From: Trebonia sp963767685
Lineage (GTDB): Bacteria; Actinomycetota; Actinomycetes; Streptosporangiales; Streptosporangiaceae
Reading direction: 5' to 3'
NCBI GenBank assembly: GCA_963767685.1
Contig: CAVYEZ010000004.1
Span: forward strand, 186,001 to 250,000
Length of the DNA: 64,000 nucleotides
Shown: positions 17,791 through 28,219 of the stretch, piece after piece
Layout: each line of letters starts with the position of its first letter
Numbering within the stretch: position 1 is the stretch's first letter
Position numbers and translations under genes: made by a program
Notes under the pieces: model-generated
Told to the model about the DNA's origin: nothing
What the model saw: only the letters and a program-made list of their open reading frames with translations
Database searches by the model: none

Positions 17791-18561
17791 GTGACCGAGC
17801 GGTCTCTTGCGGCCAAGAAGGCTACGACCGGCGTCCCCGCGCCGGCTCCGGCGCCTTCCACCCCCGCGACACCGGAGCCCGGGTCGAGCACCGACCCGAT
17901 CCGGGTGCTGATCGCGGACGACCACGCCCTGTTCCGGCGGGGCCTGGAGATCGTCCTGGAAGGAGAGCCGGGCCTTGAGCTGGTCGGCCAGGCTTCCGAC
18001 GGCCAGGAAGCGGTGCAGCTGGCAGGCGAAGTGGTGCCCGACGTCGTGCTCATGGACATCCGGATGCCCAAGATCACCGGCATCGAGGCCGCGCGGCAGA
18101 TGAAGGAGGTCGCCCCGTCCGCCAAGATCGTCATGCTGACGATCAGCGACGAGGAAGAGGACCTGTTCGAGGCCATCCGCTCGGGCGCGAGCGGCTACCT
18201 GCTCAAGGACATCCCGCTCGAAGAGCTGGCCGACTCGGTGCGCGCCGTGCACGGCGGTCAGTCGCTGATCAACCCGTCGATGGCGGGCAAGCTGCTCACC
18301 GAGTTCGCGACCCTGGCCCGCCGGGACTCCGAGGATGAGCCGGCCAAGCACGCGCCCGCCCCGAAGCTGACCGAGCGCGAGATGGAGGTGCTCCGCCTGG
18401 TGGCCCGCGGCTTGAACAACCGCGACATCGCCAAGGAGCTGTTCATCTCGGAGAACACCGTCAAGAACCACGTGCGGAACATCCTGGAGAAGCTGCAGAT
18501 CCACTCCCGGATGGAAGCCGTGATGATCGCGGTGCGCGAGAAGCTAATCGAGATCAGCTAG
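17791..18561 (+). CDS. NarL/FixJ-type response regulator (orphan)
   Basis: The 256-residue protein has an unusual Ala/Pro-rich N-terminal tail of about 35 residues, a receiver domain (VLIADDHALFRRGLEIVL, phospho-acceptor D89 in VLMDIRMPK, TISDEEEDLFEAIRSGASGYLLKD) and a LuxR-type HTH (LTEREMEVLRLVARGLNNRDIAKELFISENTVKNHVRNIL). No sensor kinase is next to it. An orthologous orphan regulator sits between hpf and secA in Streptomyces. GTG 17791 has AAGGAGCGG upstream. The target genes are unknown. Confidence 0.88.
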   Translation: MTERSLAAKKATTGVPAPAPAPSTPATPEPGSSTDPIRVLIADDHALFRRGLEIVLEGEPGLELVGQASDGQEAVQLAGEVVPDVVLMDIRMPKITGIEAARQMKEVAPSAKIVMLTISDEEEDLFEAIRSGASGYLLKDIPLEELADSVRAVHGGQSLINPSMAGKLLTEFATLARRDSEDEPAKHAPAPKLTEREMEVLRLVARGLNNRDIAKELFISENTVKNHVRNILEKLQIHSRMEAVMIAVREKLIEIS

Positions 18562-18586
18562 CCCGTTCCCGAGATCAAGATCAAGG

Positions 18587-18618
18587 TCATCCCGAACGGT
18601 GGCTGGCTGACTCTCCCC
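18587..18618 (+). repeat. Direct repeat, copy 1 (end of the YcaQ-like gene)
   Basis: TCATCCCGAACGGTGG followed by CTGGCTGACTCTCCC; nearly the same sequence in the same orientation occurs at 20187-20216 close to the other end of the gene. It encodes GESASHRSG and the stop codon on the minus strand. Confidence 0.7.
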
Positions 18619-20248
18619 CGGCGCACGCCATGACACTTCTTTCGTGGGGTTTAACGGGTCTCCGGGTTTCTTCTCCTGGGCTGACATTGCTCTTATCGCG
18701 TGGGGGAGCGCCTGGCTTGGCGGGGTCCACCGCGCGCACTCGTCGACCAAAGGGCGGTCGCCGAAGGCGCGCGGCATGGACCCCGCCGCGCCCTGCGCTT
18801 CGCCTCGGCCGCAAAGTCAAGATCAAAGGCAGAGTCAAGATCAAGATCAAACCCGTGACCGGTGCCCGCTCGCATGCTCCCAGAGCGGTCTGTAACGCCC
18901 CGAGCGCCCGCAGCGCACTGGCAAGCGGCTGGGCCAGCGGAGTCGGCTGCACTCGTTCGGTGGCTACTGCCTCGCAGCCGACCCACTGCGCCGCCTCCGC
19001 CAGCGCGCGCGCCATTGGCGCGACGGCCGAAGGTTTTTCGAGGTACACGTTCTTCGCGAGCAGCGTCTTGCCCTCGCGACCGGGGTCAACCCAGCCCGCG
19101 ATCCGGCCGCCGGTGAGCAGCGGCATCGTGAAGTAGCCGCGCTCGCGCTTCTCCTTCGGCACGTAGGGCTCGAACAGGTGGCGGTAGCCGAACATCCGCT
19201 GCGTCCGCTTCCTGTCCCAGATCAGCGAGTCGAACGGGGAGAGCAGCGCGGTGCGGTGCACGCCCCGGATCCCCGAGTCGAGCCAGGCGAGCGCCGCCGG
19301 GTCGGCCCAGGCGGTGACCGGCCGCTTGACGCCGGGCACCAGCACGCGGATGAGCCCGGCCGCCGCCGCGGCCTCGTCGAGCACCGGGCCATCGCGGAGG
19401 GACAGCCCGTACCCGTTGAGGCGCTGGTACTCCATGAAGTCCGCGTGGGTCGCCACGCCAAGCGCCCTGGCGACCGTCCCGACCAGGTAGGACAGGCACT
19501 CGGCGTCGGTTGGTTCCCGGTCGAGCAATTCCTTGGGCACGACCCGCTCCGGCAGGTCGTAAATGCGCCGCCAGCCGGTACGGCGCACGCAGACCGCCCG
19601 GCCGGTGTCGAGCAGCCACTCGGCGGCGATCTTCACCTCCGACCAGTCCCACCACGGCCCGCCCGCCTTCGCGCCGCCGAGCTGCGTCGCCGTCAGCGGC
19701 CCCTCGTCGCGCAGCCGGGCGAGCACCTGCTGGCAGGTCTCCTCGGAGACCTTGTGCCAGCGCTGCCCCCGCGCGGCGATGGCCCGCCGCCGCCTGGCGT
19801 AGTACGGCCAGTCCGCGATTGGCAGGATGCAGGCGGCGTGCGCCCAGTACTCGAACGTCGTCGGCTTCTTCGCGGGCCAGTACGCGTTCTCCACCCGGTC
19901 CCGGCCGACCGGCCCGAGCCGCGCGTACGCGACGAGCTCATGCGACCGGGCAAGCACCGAGATCGTGTCCAGCTGCACCGCGCTGACCCGCCGGAGCATC
20001 CCGGTCACGCCGCCGCGCCGGGCCGCGGCGCCAAGAAAACCCTGCGCATAAAGGGTGACCCGCCGCACCTCGTCGGCGCTCAGTTCTGTCGCGTCCCGGG
20101 GGGACGGCCCCCCGTCCCCCACGATTGCATCAAGGGGGGACGAGCCCCCGTAGTCCCCGGCGTCCGCGCCCGCTGCTGTTTCCTGATCATCCCGAACGGG
20201 TGCGGCTGACTCTCCCACGCCCACGACTGTAGCCGTCGGGTATGACAT
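18587..20248 (-). CDS. YcaQ-family (HTH_42) DNA glycosylase-like protein
   Basis: The 553-residue ORF contains a complete core of about 390 residues of the winged-helix crosslink-repair family: LSADEVRRVTLYAQGF, RRVSAVQLDTISVLARSHELVAYARLG, EYWAHAACILPIADWPYYARRRRA, LLSPFDSLIWDRKRTQRMFGY, EPYVPKEKRERGYFTMPLL. The QLDT motif fits the QxD-type catalytic site of enzymes that unhook interstrand crosslinks. Both ends look abnormal: the first about 55 residues are encoded by dispersed GC repeats (a GTG at 20122 is a plausible later start), and about 100 non-family residues follow the core, including a repetitive LILILTLPLILTL stretch. A 30-nt repeat is present near both ends of the gene. Confidence 0.78.
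   Translation of the reverse strand: MSYPTATVVGVGESAAPVRDDQETAAGADAGDYGGSSPLDAIVGDGGPSPRDATELSADEVRRVTLYAQGFLGAAARRGGVTGMLRRVSAVQLDTISVLARSHELVAYARLGPVGRDRVENAYWPAKKPTTFEYWAHAACILPIADWPYYARRRRAIAARGQRWHKVSEETCQQVLARLRDEGPLTATQLGGAKAGGPWWDWSEVKIAAEWLLDTGRAVCVRRTGWRRIYDLPERVVPKELLDREPTDAECLSYLVGTVARALGVATHADFMEYQRLNGYGLSLRDGPVLDEAAAAAGLIRVLVPGVKRPVTAWADPAALAWLDSGIRGVHRTALLSPFDSLIWDRKRTQRMFGYRHLFEPYVPKEKRERGYFTMPLLTGGRIAGWVDPGREGKTLLAKNVYLEKPSAVAPMARALAEAAQWVGCEAVATERVQPTPLAQPLASALRALGALQTALGACERAPVTGLILILTLPLILTLRPRRSAGRGGVHAARLRRPPFGRRVRAVDPAKPGAPPRDKSNVSPGEETRRPVKPHERSVMACAGGESASHRSG
20187..20216 (+). repeat. Direct repeat, copy 2 (start of the YcaQ-like gene)
   Basis: TCATCCCGAACGGGTGCGG followed by CTGACTCTCCC, matching copy 1 at 18587-18618 except for a few positions. 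On the minus strand it encodes GESAAPVRDD near the N-terminus. Confidence 0.7.
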
Positions 20249-20342
20249 TCCGGCCCCGCAGCCAGTGAGCGGTCGGCCAGGCCCGCGCAAGGCGGGACGG
20301 CGGCGAGTCGGCCGAGCAGTGCCGATCTTGTCACCAAGCTTC

Positions 20343-20384
20343 GATATCTAAGACATTGACATCTAACTCTTAGATATCTAATCT
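20343..20384 (+). promoter_or_regulatory. Consensus promoter with inverted-repeat operator for the DrrAB-type exporter
   Basis: A perfect TTGACA (20356-20361) and TAATCT (20379-20384) are separated by 17 nt. The inverted repeat GATATCTAAG (20343-20352) / CTTAGATATC (20369-20378) brackets the -35 and abuts the -10, and ATCTAA occurs again in between. This is the layout of a promoter that is strong unless a dimeric repressor binds. No repressor gene is adjacent. Confidence 0.75.
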
Positions 20385-20444
20385 TTTGCTATCGCGGTGG
20401 CCGGCCCCCCGGCCGACACGGCAGAGCGAGAAGGGACTTGCGCG

Positions 20445-21395
20445 ATGAGCAACGCCGCAATCGAGGCCCACGGCCTGCGGAAGGCCTTCGGCCCCGTGCG
20501 AGAACCAGTGCGGGCGCTCGACGGGCTGAGCCTGGCGGTGCCGGCCGGGTCCGTGCTCGGGCTGCTTGGGCCGAACGGCTCGGGCAAGACCACCACGGTA
20601 TCCATCCTGGCCACCTCGCTGCGCCCGGACGCGGGCCGCGCGACCGTCTGCGGCCTTGACGTGGTGACGCAGGCCGCGCAGGTGCGCCGGGTCATCGGCC
20701 TGGCGGGCCAGTTCGCGGCCGTGGACCCCAACCTGACCGGACGAGAGAACCTCCGGCTGATCGGGCGCCTGTCCCGGGTGGGCCGCGCGCAGGCCCCGGT
20801 GCGCGCCGACGAGTTGCTCGAGCGCTTCGGGCTGACCGCGGCGGCCGGCCGGCTAGTCCGCGGCTACTCGGGCGGAATGCGGCGCAGGCTCGACGTGGCC
20901 GCCGCGCTGCTGCACCGGCCGGCCGTGCTGTTCCTCGACGAGCCCACCACCGGCCTCGACCCGGAGAGCCGCTTCGCGCTGCGGGACTCGGTGCGCGACC
21001 TTGCCGGGTCGGGCACCACCGTGCTGCTGACCACGCAGTACCTGGAAGAGGCCGACGCGCTGGCCGACCAGGTGGTGATCATCTCCGCCGGACGGGTCGC
21101 CGACACTGGCACCCCCGCCGAGTTGAAGGCCCGGCTCGGCTCGGTGGTCTTCCGGCTGGACTTCGCCGGGCCGGAGGCCGCCGCGGCCGCCCAGGCGGCG
21201 CTGGCCGCCGCGGGCTACCAGCCGCGGCGCGACGGCGCCAGCCTCCAGGTCCGGTCCGCTACCGGTTCCGGCGAGCTCACCGGCGTGCTGCGCGCCCTGG
21301 AGGGCCGGGCCGCCGACCCAGTGTCCGTCGCGGTGCGCGAGCCCACGCTGGACGACGTATTCCTCTCGCTGACCCGTGGAGGCGAAGCAGCATGA
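20445..21395 (+). CDS. ABC transporter ATP-binding protein, DrrA/daunorubicin-resistance type
   Basis: The 316-residue ATPase has Walker A GPNGSGKTTT (about residues 42-51), the Q-loop segment GLAGQFAAVDPNLTGRENL, signature YSGGMRRRLD, Walker B VLFLDEPTTGLDP and the H-loop replaced by TTQYLEEADALAD, which is typical of DrrA-type exporters. The C-terminal about 90 residues form the regulatory domain ending EPTLDDVFLSLT. It energises export of a hydrophobic compound or drug with the permease encoded next, whose start overlaps this stop (ATGA). The ATG has AGAAGGGA upstream. Confidence 0.92.
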   Translation: MSNAAIEAHGLRKAFGPVREPVRALDGLSLAVPAGSVLGLLGPNGSGKTTTVSILATSLRPDAGRATVCGLDVVTQAAQVRRVIGLAGQFAAVDPNLTGRENLRLIGRLSRVGRAQAPVRADELLERFGLTAAAGRLVRGYSGGMRRRLDVAAALLHRPAVLFLDEPTTGLDPESRFALRDSVRDLAGSGTTVLLTTQYLEEADALADQVVIISAGRVADTGTPAELKARLGSVVFRLDFAGPEAAAAAQAALAAAGYQPRRDGASLQVRSATGSGELTGVLRALEGRAADPVSVAVREPTLDDVFLSLTRGGEAA

Positions 21396-22219
21396 GCACG
21401 ATCGCAATCGCGCCCCGCCAGGGCACGGCGGGCCGCGTCACGGCGGCGACCAGCGCCGTCGCCGAAGCGCTCGCGGACACCGCCGACGTCGCCTGGCGCA
21501 ACCTGCTGACCCAGTTGCGCACCCCGCAGGCGCTGGTGTTCGCCACCATCCAGCCAGTGATCTTCGTGCTGCTGTTCCGCTACGCGTTCGGCGGCGCGAT
21601 CCACGTGCCCGGCACGAACTACGTGGACTTCCTGATGCCCGGCATCTTCGCGCAGACGGTCGCCTTCGGCGCCGTCGGCACCGCGGTCGGGCTGTCCGGT
21701 GACGTGCGCACCGGCATCCTGGTGCGGTTCCGCACCCTGCCGATGTCCAGGGTCGCCGTGCTCGGCGGCCGGACCGTCGCCGACCTGGCGCGCAACCTGC
21801 TGGTGGTCGCGGTGATGACCGGCGTCGGCTTCGCCGCCGGGTTCCGCAGCCCGCACGGCGCGAGCGGCCTCCTCGCCGCGCTCGGCCTGGTGATCGCCTT
21901 CGGTTACGCGCTCTCCTGGGGCTTCGCGTCGCTCGGCCTGCGGGTCAGCGACCCGGAGGCGGCCCAGGCGGCGGCCGTGCCGGTCGTGTTCCTGCTCGTC
22001 TTCACCTCGGCGGCCTTCGTGCCCGCCACCTCCATGCCCGGCTGGCTCCAGGCGTTCGGCACCCATCAGCCGGTCGACGCCCTGGTCAACGCCGAACGCG
22101 CGCTGATACTCGGCGGCCAGGCGGCGCATGACGTGCTCATCTCGCTGGCGTGGAGCGGAGGCATGCTGGTGGTGTTCGCCCTACTCGCCGTCCGCAGCTA
22201 CGCCCGCATGGGGCGCTAA
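21392..22219 (+). CDS. ABC transporter permease, DrrB type
   Basis: The 275-residue protein has six hydrophobic segments and the ABC-2 permease pattern WRNLLTQLRTPQALVFATIQPVIFVLLFRYAFGG near the N-terminus, a central GILVRFRTLPMSRVAVLGGR coupling region, and FVPATSMPGWLQAFGTHQPVDALVNA in the typical C-terminal third. It forms the membrane part of the exporter with the ATPase encoded immediately upstream, translationally coupled through a 4-nt overlap. Confidence 0.92.
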   Translation: MSTIAIAPRQGTAGRVTAATSAVAEALADTADVAWRNLLTQLRTPQALVFATIQPVIFVLLFRYAFGGAIHVPGTNYVDFLMPGIFAQTVAFGAVGTAVGLSGDVRTGILVRFRTLPMSRVAVLGGRTVADLARNLLVVAVMTGVGFAAGFRSPHGASGLLAALGLVIAFGYALSWGFASLGLRVSDPEAAQAAAVPVVFLLVFTSAAFVPATSMPGWLQAFGTHQPVDALVNAERALILGGQAAHDVLISLAWSGGMLVVFALLAVRSYARMGR

Positions 22220-22236
22220 CAGAAAGGGATCTAGCA

Positions 22237-22611
22237 ATGGCCGTCGAACTCAACCACACCATCGTCCCCGCGCACGACCCGCAGGCATCGGCGCAGTTCC
22301 TCGCCGACATCCTCGGCCTGGCCGTCGACCCGCCGCTGGCCCACTTCACCCCGGTGACGCTGGCCAACGGGGTCAGCCTGGACTTCGATCGCTACGACTA
22401 CGTCGATGAGCACCACTACGCGTTCCAGCTGAGCGACGAGGAATTCGACGCCGCCTTCGGCCGGATCAAGGACCGGGGCATCACGCACTACGCCGACCCC
22501 GCCTGCCGCCAGCCCGGCCAGGTCTACGCCAACGCCAACGGCCGCCGCGGCACCTATTTCCGCGACCCGAACGGTCACCTGATGGAGATACTGACCCCGG
22601 TCACCGGGTAA
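22237..22611 (+). CDS. VOC (glyoxalase/bleomycin-resistance fold) protein
   Basis: The 124-residue protein shows two beta-alpha-beta-beta-beta modules: VELNHTIVPAHDPQASAQFLADILGL and the C-terminal GRRGTYFRDPNGHLMEILTP, which carries the conserved Glu metal ligand. Family members bind or modify small molecules, including drugs. It lies 17 nt behind the exporter permease and is probably in the same operon, which would fit a resistance role; the substrate is unknown. Confidence 0.85.
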   Translation: MAVELNHTIVPAHDPQASAQFLADILGLAVDPPLAHFTPVTLANGVSLDFDRYDYVDEHHYAFQLSDEEFDAAFGRIKDRGITHYADPACRQPGQVYANANGRRGTYFRDPNGHLMEILTPVTG

Positions 22612-22633
22612 CCGGCCTCATATCCGGGGGGAC

Positions 22634-22700
22634 CGAGTACTCTAATTTTGCGTTCCGCCAGGGAAATTACTGGAGTTGCAAGGCAAAATTAGAGTACTCG
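22634..22700 (+). repeat. AT-rich palindromic element B, copy 1
   Basis: Perfect 18-bp inverted arms (CGAGTACTCTAATTTTGC at 22634-22651 and its complement at 22683-22700) enclose 31 nt. It is preceded by CCGGGGGGAC, the left part of repeat element A. A second copy in the opposite orientation is at 52321-52389; the arms and about two thirds of the inner 31 nt are conserved between copies. Confidence 0.8.
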
Positions 22701-22743
22701 CCAGTCGACTGGGCCCCGGAACCAAACGGCGCCTGTCGGCGTT

Positions 22744-23004
22744 CTAGTACCAGTCCGTGCTCATAGCCTTGGAGAACAACAGGATCAGGCAGCCGACGAT
22801 GGCGACGCCAGCGCCGACCCAGAACACGAACCACTCCGGCTTCGGGACGAACCCGACCCCGCCGATGATGAAACCGATGATGACGACAATGGTCCCGACC
22901 CACGAGATGGGCCTGCCGGAGTTGTGCTCCATGTGGCCGGAGCCGTGCGCCAGCGCTCCCGCGGTGCCCGTGCCCTCCACGGTGCCTGTTGCCTGCTCGG
23001 CCAC
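22744..23004 (-). CDS. Small two-TM membrane protein, HGxxPAAW-like
   Basis: The 86-residue protein has a Gly/Thr/Ala-rich start, the motif HGSGHMEHNSGRPISWVGT and two hydrophobic segments (TIVVIIGFIIGGVGFV and FWVGAGVAIVGCLILLF). This resembles the short HGxxPAAW membrane proteins that sit next to secA in actinobacteria. The GTG at 23004 has GGAGGAGGAG upstream and is preferred to longer starts. The function is unknown. It is divergent from secA. Confidence 0.7.
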   Translation of the reverse strand: MAEQATGTVEGTGTAGALAHGSGHMEHNSGRPISWVGTIVVIIGFIIGGVGFVPKPEWFVFWVGAGVAIVGCLILLFSKAMSTDWY

Positions 23005-23170
23005 GACTCCTCCTCCAACCCAAGGCCTGCCTATGCTGAGGTTGTCACGAAAATACCGCAACGGGGTCCGGGACTCGGTAGCCGGCCCCCATCTCGCCTA
23101 CGATGGCAGTCAAAGCCTGTCAGTTGATCCCCACGTCCGATGAGTACTGCCGCAAGGAGCACGACGAAAA

Positions 23171-26332
<3,162 letters not shown>

Positions 26333-26881
26333 CGCGTCCCGAGCGCGAGCCGAAGCGCGCTCTTCCCGCGACCAAAAGCGCTTCGGGCGCGCGGCGGCGA
26401 GCGGGGCTAGCAGGGTGAGTGCGCGTAACGCTGCTTCTATGTCGGTGCACCGCCACCGCTGCGGGTCCTCGGCGCGCTCAAGGCGAACGGCGAGGGCGCG
26501 GGTGCGCGGCCCGGTCACCACGACCATGGTCATCTCGATGACGTCGGGCGCCGGGCGCGTGCTGAGCACCCGGAGCACCTTGGGCTGATGCCCGTCCGTG
26601 AACAGCGGCATCAGCCGGTGCAGGTGAACGCTCCCGCGCTTAGATAGCCAGGGCGTCAGCTGCCTGGCCGGGCGGATGCCCGCGAGGCACTCGACCAGGA
26701 AGACCGCGAACTGCCTGGCCAGCACCTCACCCGGGTCGGGGGCCGGCGGCCGCGCGCCGCCTGGCCGGGGTTGCGCCGCTGGGCCGTCGGCGGTGACTAC
26801 CGCGGCCTCCTGGCTGAGGGGCGGCCAGACATCCGTGAGCGCGATGAGCTGGATGGACGCCAGGGCTGGCTCTACGGACAT
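26333..26881 (-). CDS. Rv3235-like (DUF6459-type) protein, 3' end undefined
   Basis: The first about 155 residues from ATG 26881 match a small actinobacterial family found beside secA: a Pro/Ala-rich lead, EVLARQFAVFLVECLAGIRPARQLTPWLSKRG, LRVLSTRPAPDVIEMTMVVV, RTRALAVRLER and WRCTDIEAAL. The biochemical role of the family is unknown to me. The frame has no stop where the family ends, and it continues as far as 25370 across the antisense of secA. I report only the part outside secA. A frameshift or a sequencing error near 26400 is possible. Confidence 0.6.
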
Positions 26882-26992
26882 CGATTCCCCCGGGTGTGGA
26901 CAGGCCAGTGACAACTGCTTGCGCATTACATCTACTCGCCCCCACCGACATTCCACCGCTGGCCGCCGCCGGAGGTCGCTAGGCTTTCCCGC

Positions 26993-27682
26993 GTGGCGCG
27001 CATAGCAACACGGTCATCTCCCGGGGGGACGAGCGTCCCTGGCATGGGGGGCTCCCGCCCCCCATATCCCCCTGGCCGTACCCCCCGGCTGTCCCAACGG
27101 CCGGGCCCGATGGCAAAAACCGCCATCGTATCGGACCCGCCCGCCGGGACGGATTCTCCCGAAGAGGCACGTCCAAGGGTCAAGAAGGGCAAGAAAGCGC
27201 AAGCTAAGCCGAGGGAGACGGCGGCGAGCAGGTCCGCGACGGAGGCGGCCGCGAAGGGGAAGGTGTACCCGTTCACGGCCGATCCCGGCCGCGCCGCGAA
27301 CATGCGCGGCAACCGCCGCGCCGACACCAAGCCCGAGCTGGCGCTGCGCGCCGCCCTGCACGCCCTGGGGTACCGCTATCGCAAGGACTTCCGGCTGGAT
27401 CTGCCGCTGCGCCGGGTCCGCCCGGACATCGCGTTCACCAGCCGCAAGGTCGCCGTGTTCGTCGACGGGTGCTTCTGGCACGCCTGCCCCGACCACGGCA
27501 GCAAGCCGAAGAACAACGACTGGTACTGGTCACCGAAGCTGGCCAAGAACGTCGAGCGGGACCGCGCCGCCGACGCGGCTCTCGCGCAGGCCGGCTGGAC
27601 GGTGGTCCGCCTCTGGGAGCACGTTCCGCTCGCGGACGCGATCGACGCGGTGGTCGCCGCCGCCGGCGGCCCCCGACGGTAG
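26993..27682 (+). CDS. Very-short-patch-repair-type (Vsr-like) endonuclease
   Basis: The C-terminal about 130 residues have the Vsr fold motifs: MRGNRRADTKPELALRAALHALGYRYRKDF, RRVRPDIAFTSRKVAVFVDGCFWHACPDHG and AGWTVVRLWEHV. Vsr enzymes nick next to T:G mismatches arising at methylated cytosines. No cytosine methylase gene lies nearby. The N-terminal about 95 residues are not Vsr sequence; the first 40 are encoded by repeat element A plus hairpin C, and a Lys/Ala-rich linker follows. The GTG at 26993 sits 7 nt after a TAGGCT box (26980-26985), suggesting a leaderless mRNA; ATG 27110 is an alternative start. Confidence 0.8.
   Translation: MARIATRSSPGGTSVPGMGGSRPPYPPGRTPRLSQRPGPMAKTAIVSDPPAGTDSPEEARPRVKKGKKAQAKPRETAASRSATEAAAKGKVYPFTADPGRAANMRGNRRADTKPELALRAALHALGYRYRKDFRLDLPLRRVRPDIAFTSRKVAVFVDGCFWHACPDHGSKPKNNDWYWSPKLAKNVERDRAADAALAQAGWTVVRLWEHVPLADAIDAVVAAAGGPRR
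27019..27138 (+). repeat. Composite palindromic repeat (A + C), copy inside the Vsr gene 5' end
   Basis: CCCGGGGGGACGAGC, an extra GGGGGGCTCCCGCCCCCC palindrome and ACCCCCCGGCTG form the A part. Hairpin C (27103-27138) has the core GATGGC-aaaaacc-GCCATC-GTATC with outer arms GGGCCCGAT/ATCGGACCC (one mismatch). Confidence 0.7.
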
Positions 27683-27692
27683 CATTTCGGCC

Positions 27693-28181
27693 ATGCGCGT
27701 CTACCTCCCTTCCACGATGCCTGGCCTGGCAGCCATTCTCGCCAAGGGCGAGGCGGGCCCGGCGCCGCTGCGCGCCTTCGCGGTCACCCCGGCATTGCGC
27801 GAGGCCTACGCCGGCGGAGACGACGAGGAGCTGGAGTACACGGCGATGCTCGTGGCCGCCAAGCAGTCGCTCCGGCTACTCGAAGCCGACCCGGAAGCGC
27901 CCCGCCGCCGGGTCGTCCTTGCCACCGACGTCCCTGACTCCCAGGTCAGCTGGCACGCGTACGACGACGAGCCCGCCGCCGTCCTGGTCGACGGCGCGAT
28001 CCCGGTCACCGCGATCGCCTCGGGGCACGTCGACGAGCTGGACGCGGTCGCCGACGTGGCCGCGGCGGCCGACGCGATTACCGCGGCCGACGGGGGCGAT
28101 GACGACGCCAGCTTCGCGGTCGACTCCGCCGAGGCGCACGAGCTCGCCTGGTACGCCACTCAGGAGCTGCAATACCTCTAG
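27693..28181 (+). CDS. Conserved actinobacterial protein, DUF6912-like
   Basis: The 162-residue acidic, Ala-rich protein starts MRVYLPSTMPGLAAILAKGE and has the conserved ending HELAWYATQELQYL. Comparable proteins occur between secA and the NAD-glutamate dehydrogenase gene in Streptomyces. No catalytic motif, signal peptide or membrane segment is visible. A TAGCAT box at 27680-27685, 7 nt before the ATG, suggests a leaderless transcript that starts 10 nt after the Vsr stop. The function is unknown. Confidence 0.7.
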   Translation: MRVYLPSTMPGLAAILAKGEAGPAPLRAFAVTPALREAYAGGDDEELEYTAMLVAAKQSLRLLEADPEAPRRRVVLATDVPDSQVSWHAYDDEPAAVLVDGAIPVTAIASGHVDELDAVADVAAAADAITAADGGDDDASFAVDSAEAHELAWYATQELQYL

Positions 28182-28219
28182 CTGGCATTAGGCTCGCCGG
28201 TGAAGGGAAGGTGGCGAGC

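Noticed and set aside
18630..19136. Plus-strand ORF opposite the end of the YcaQ-like gene
   Set aside because: Low-complexity and repeat-derived, with no RBS or family similarity; overlaps a supported gene.
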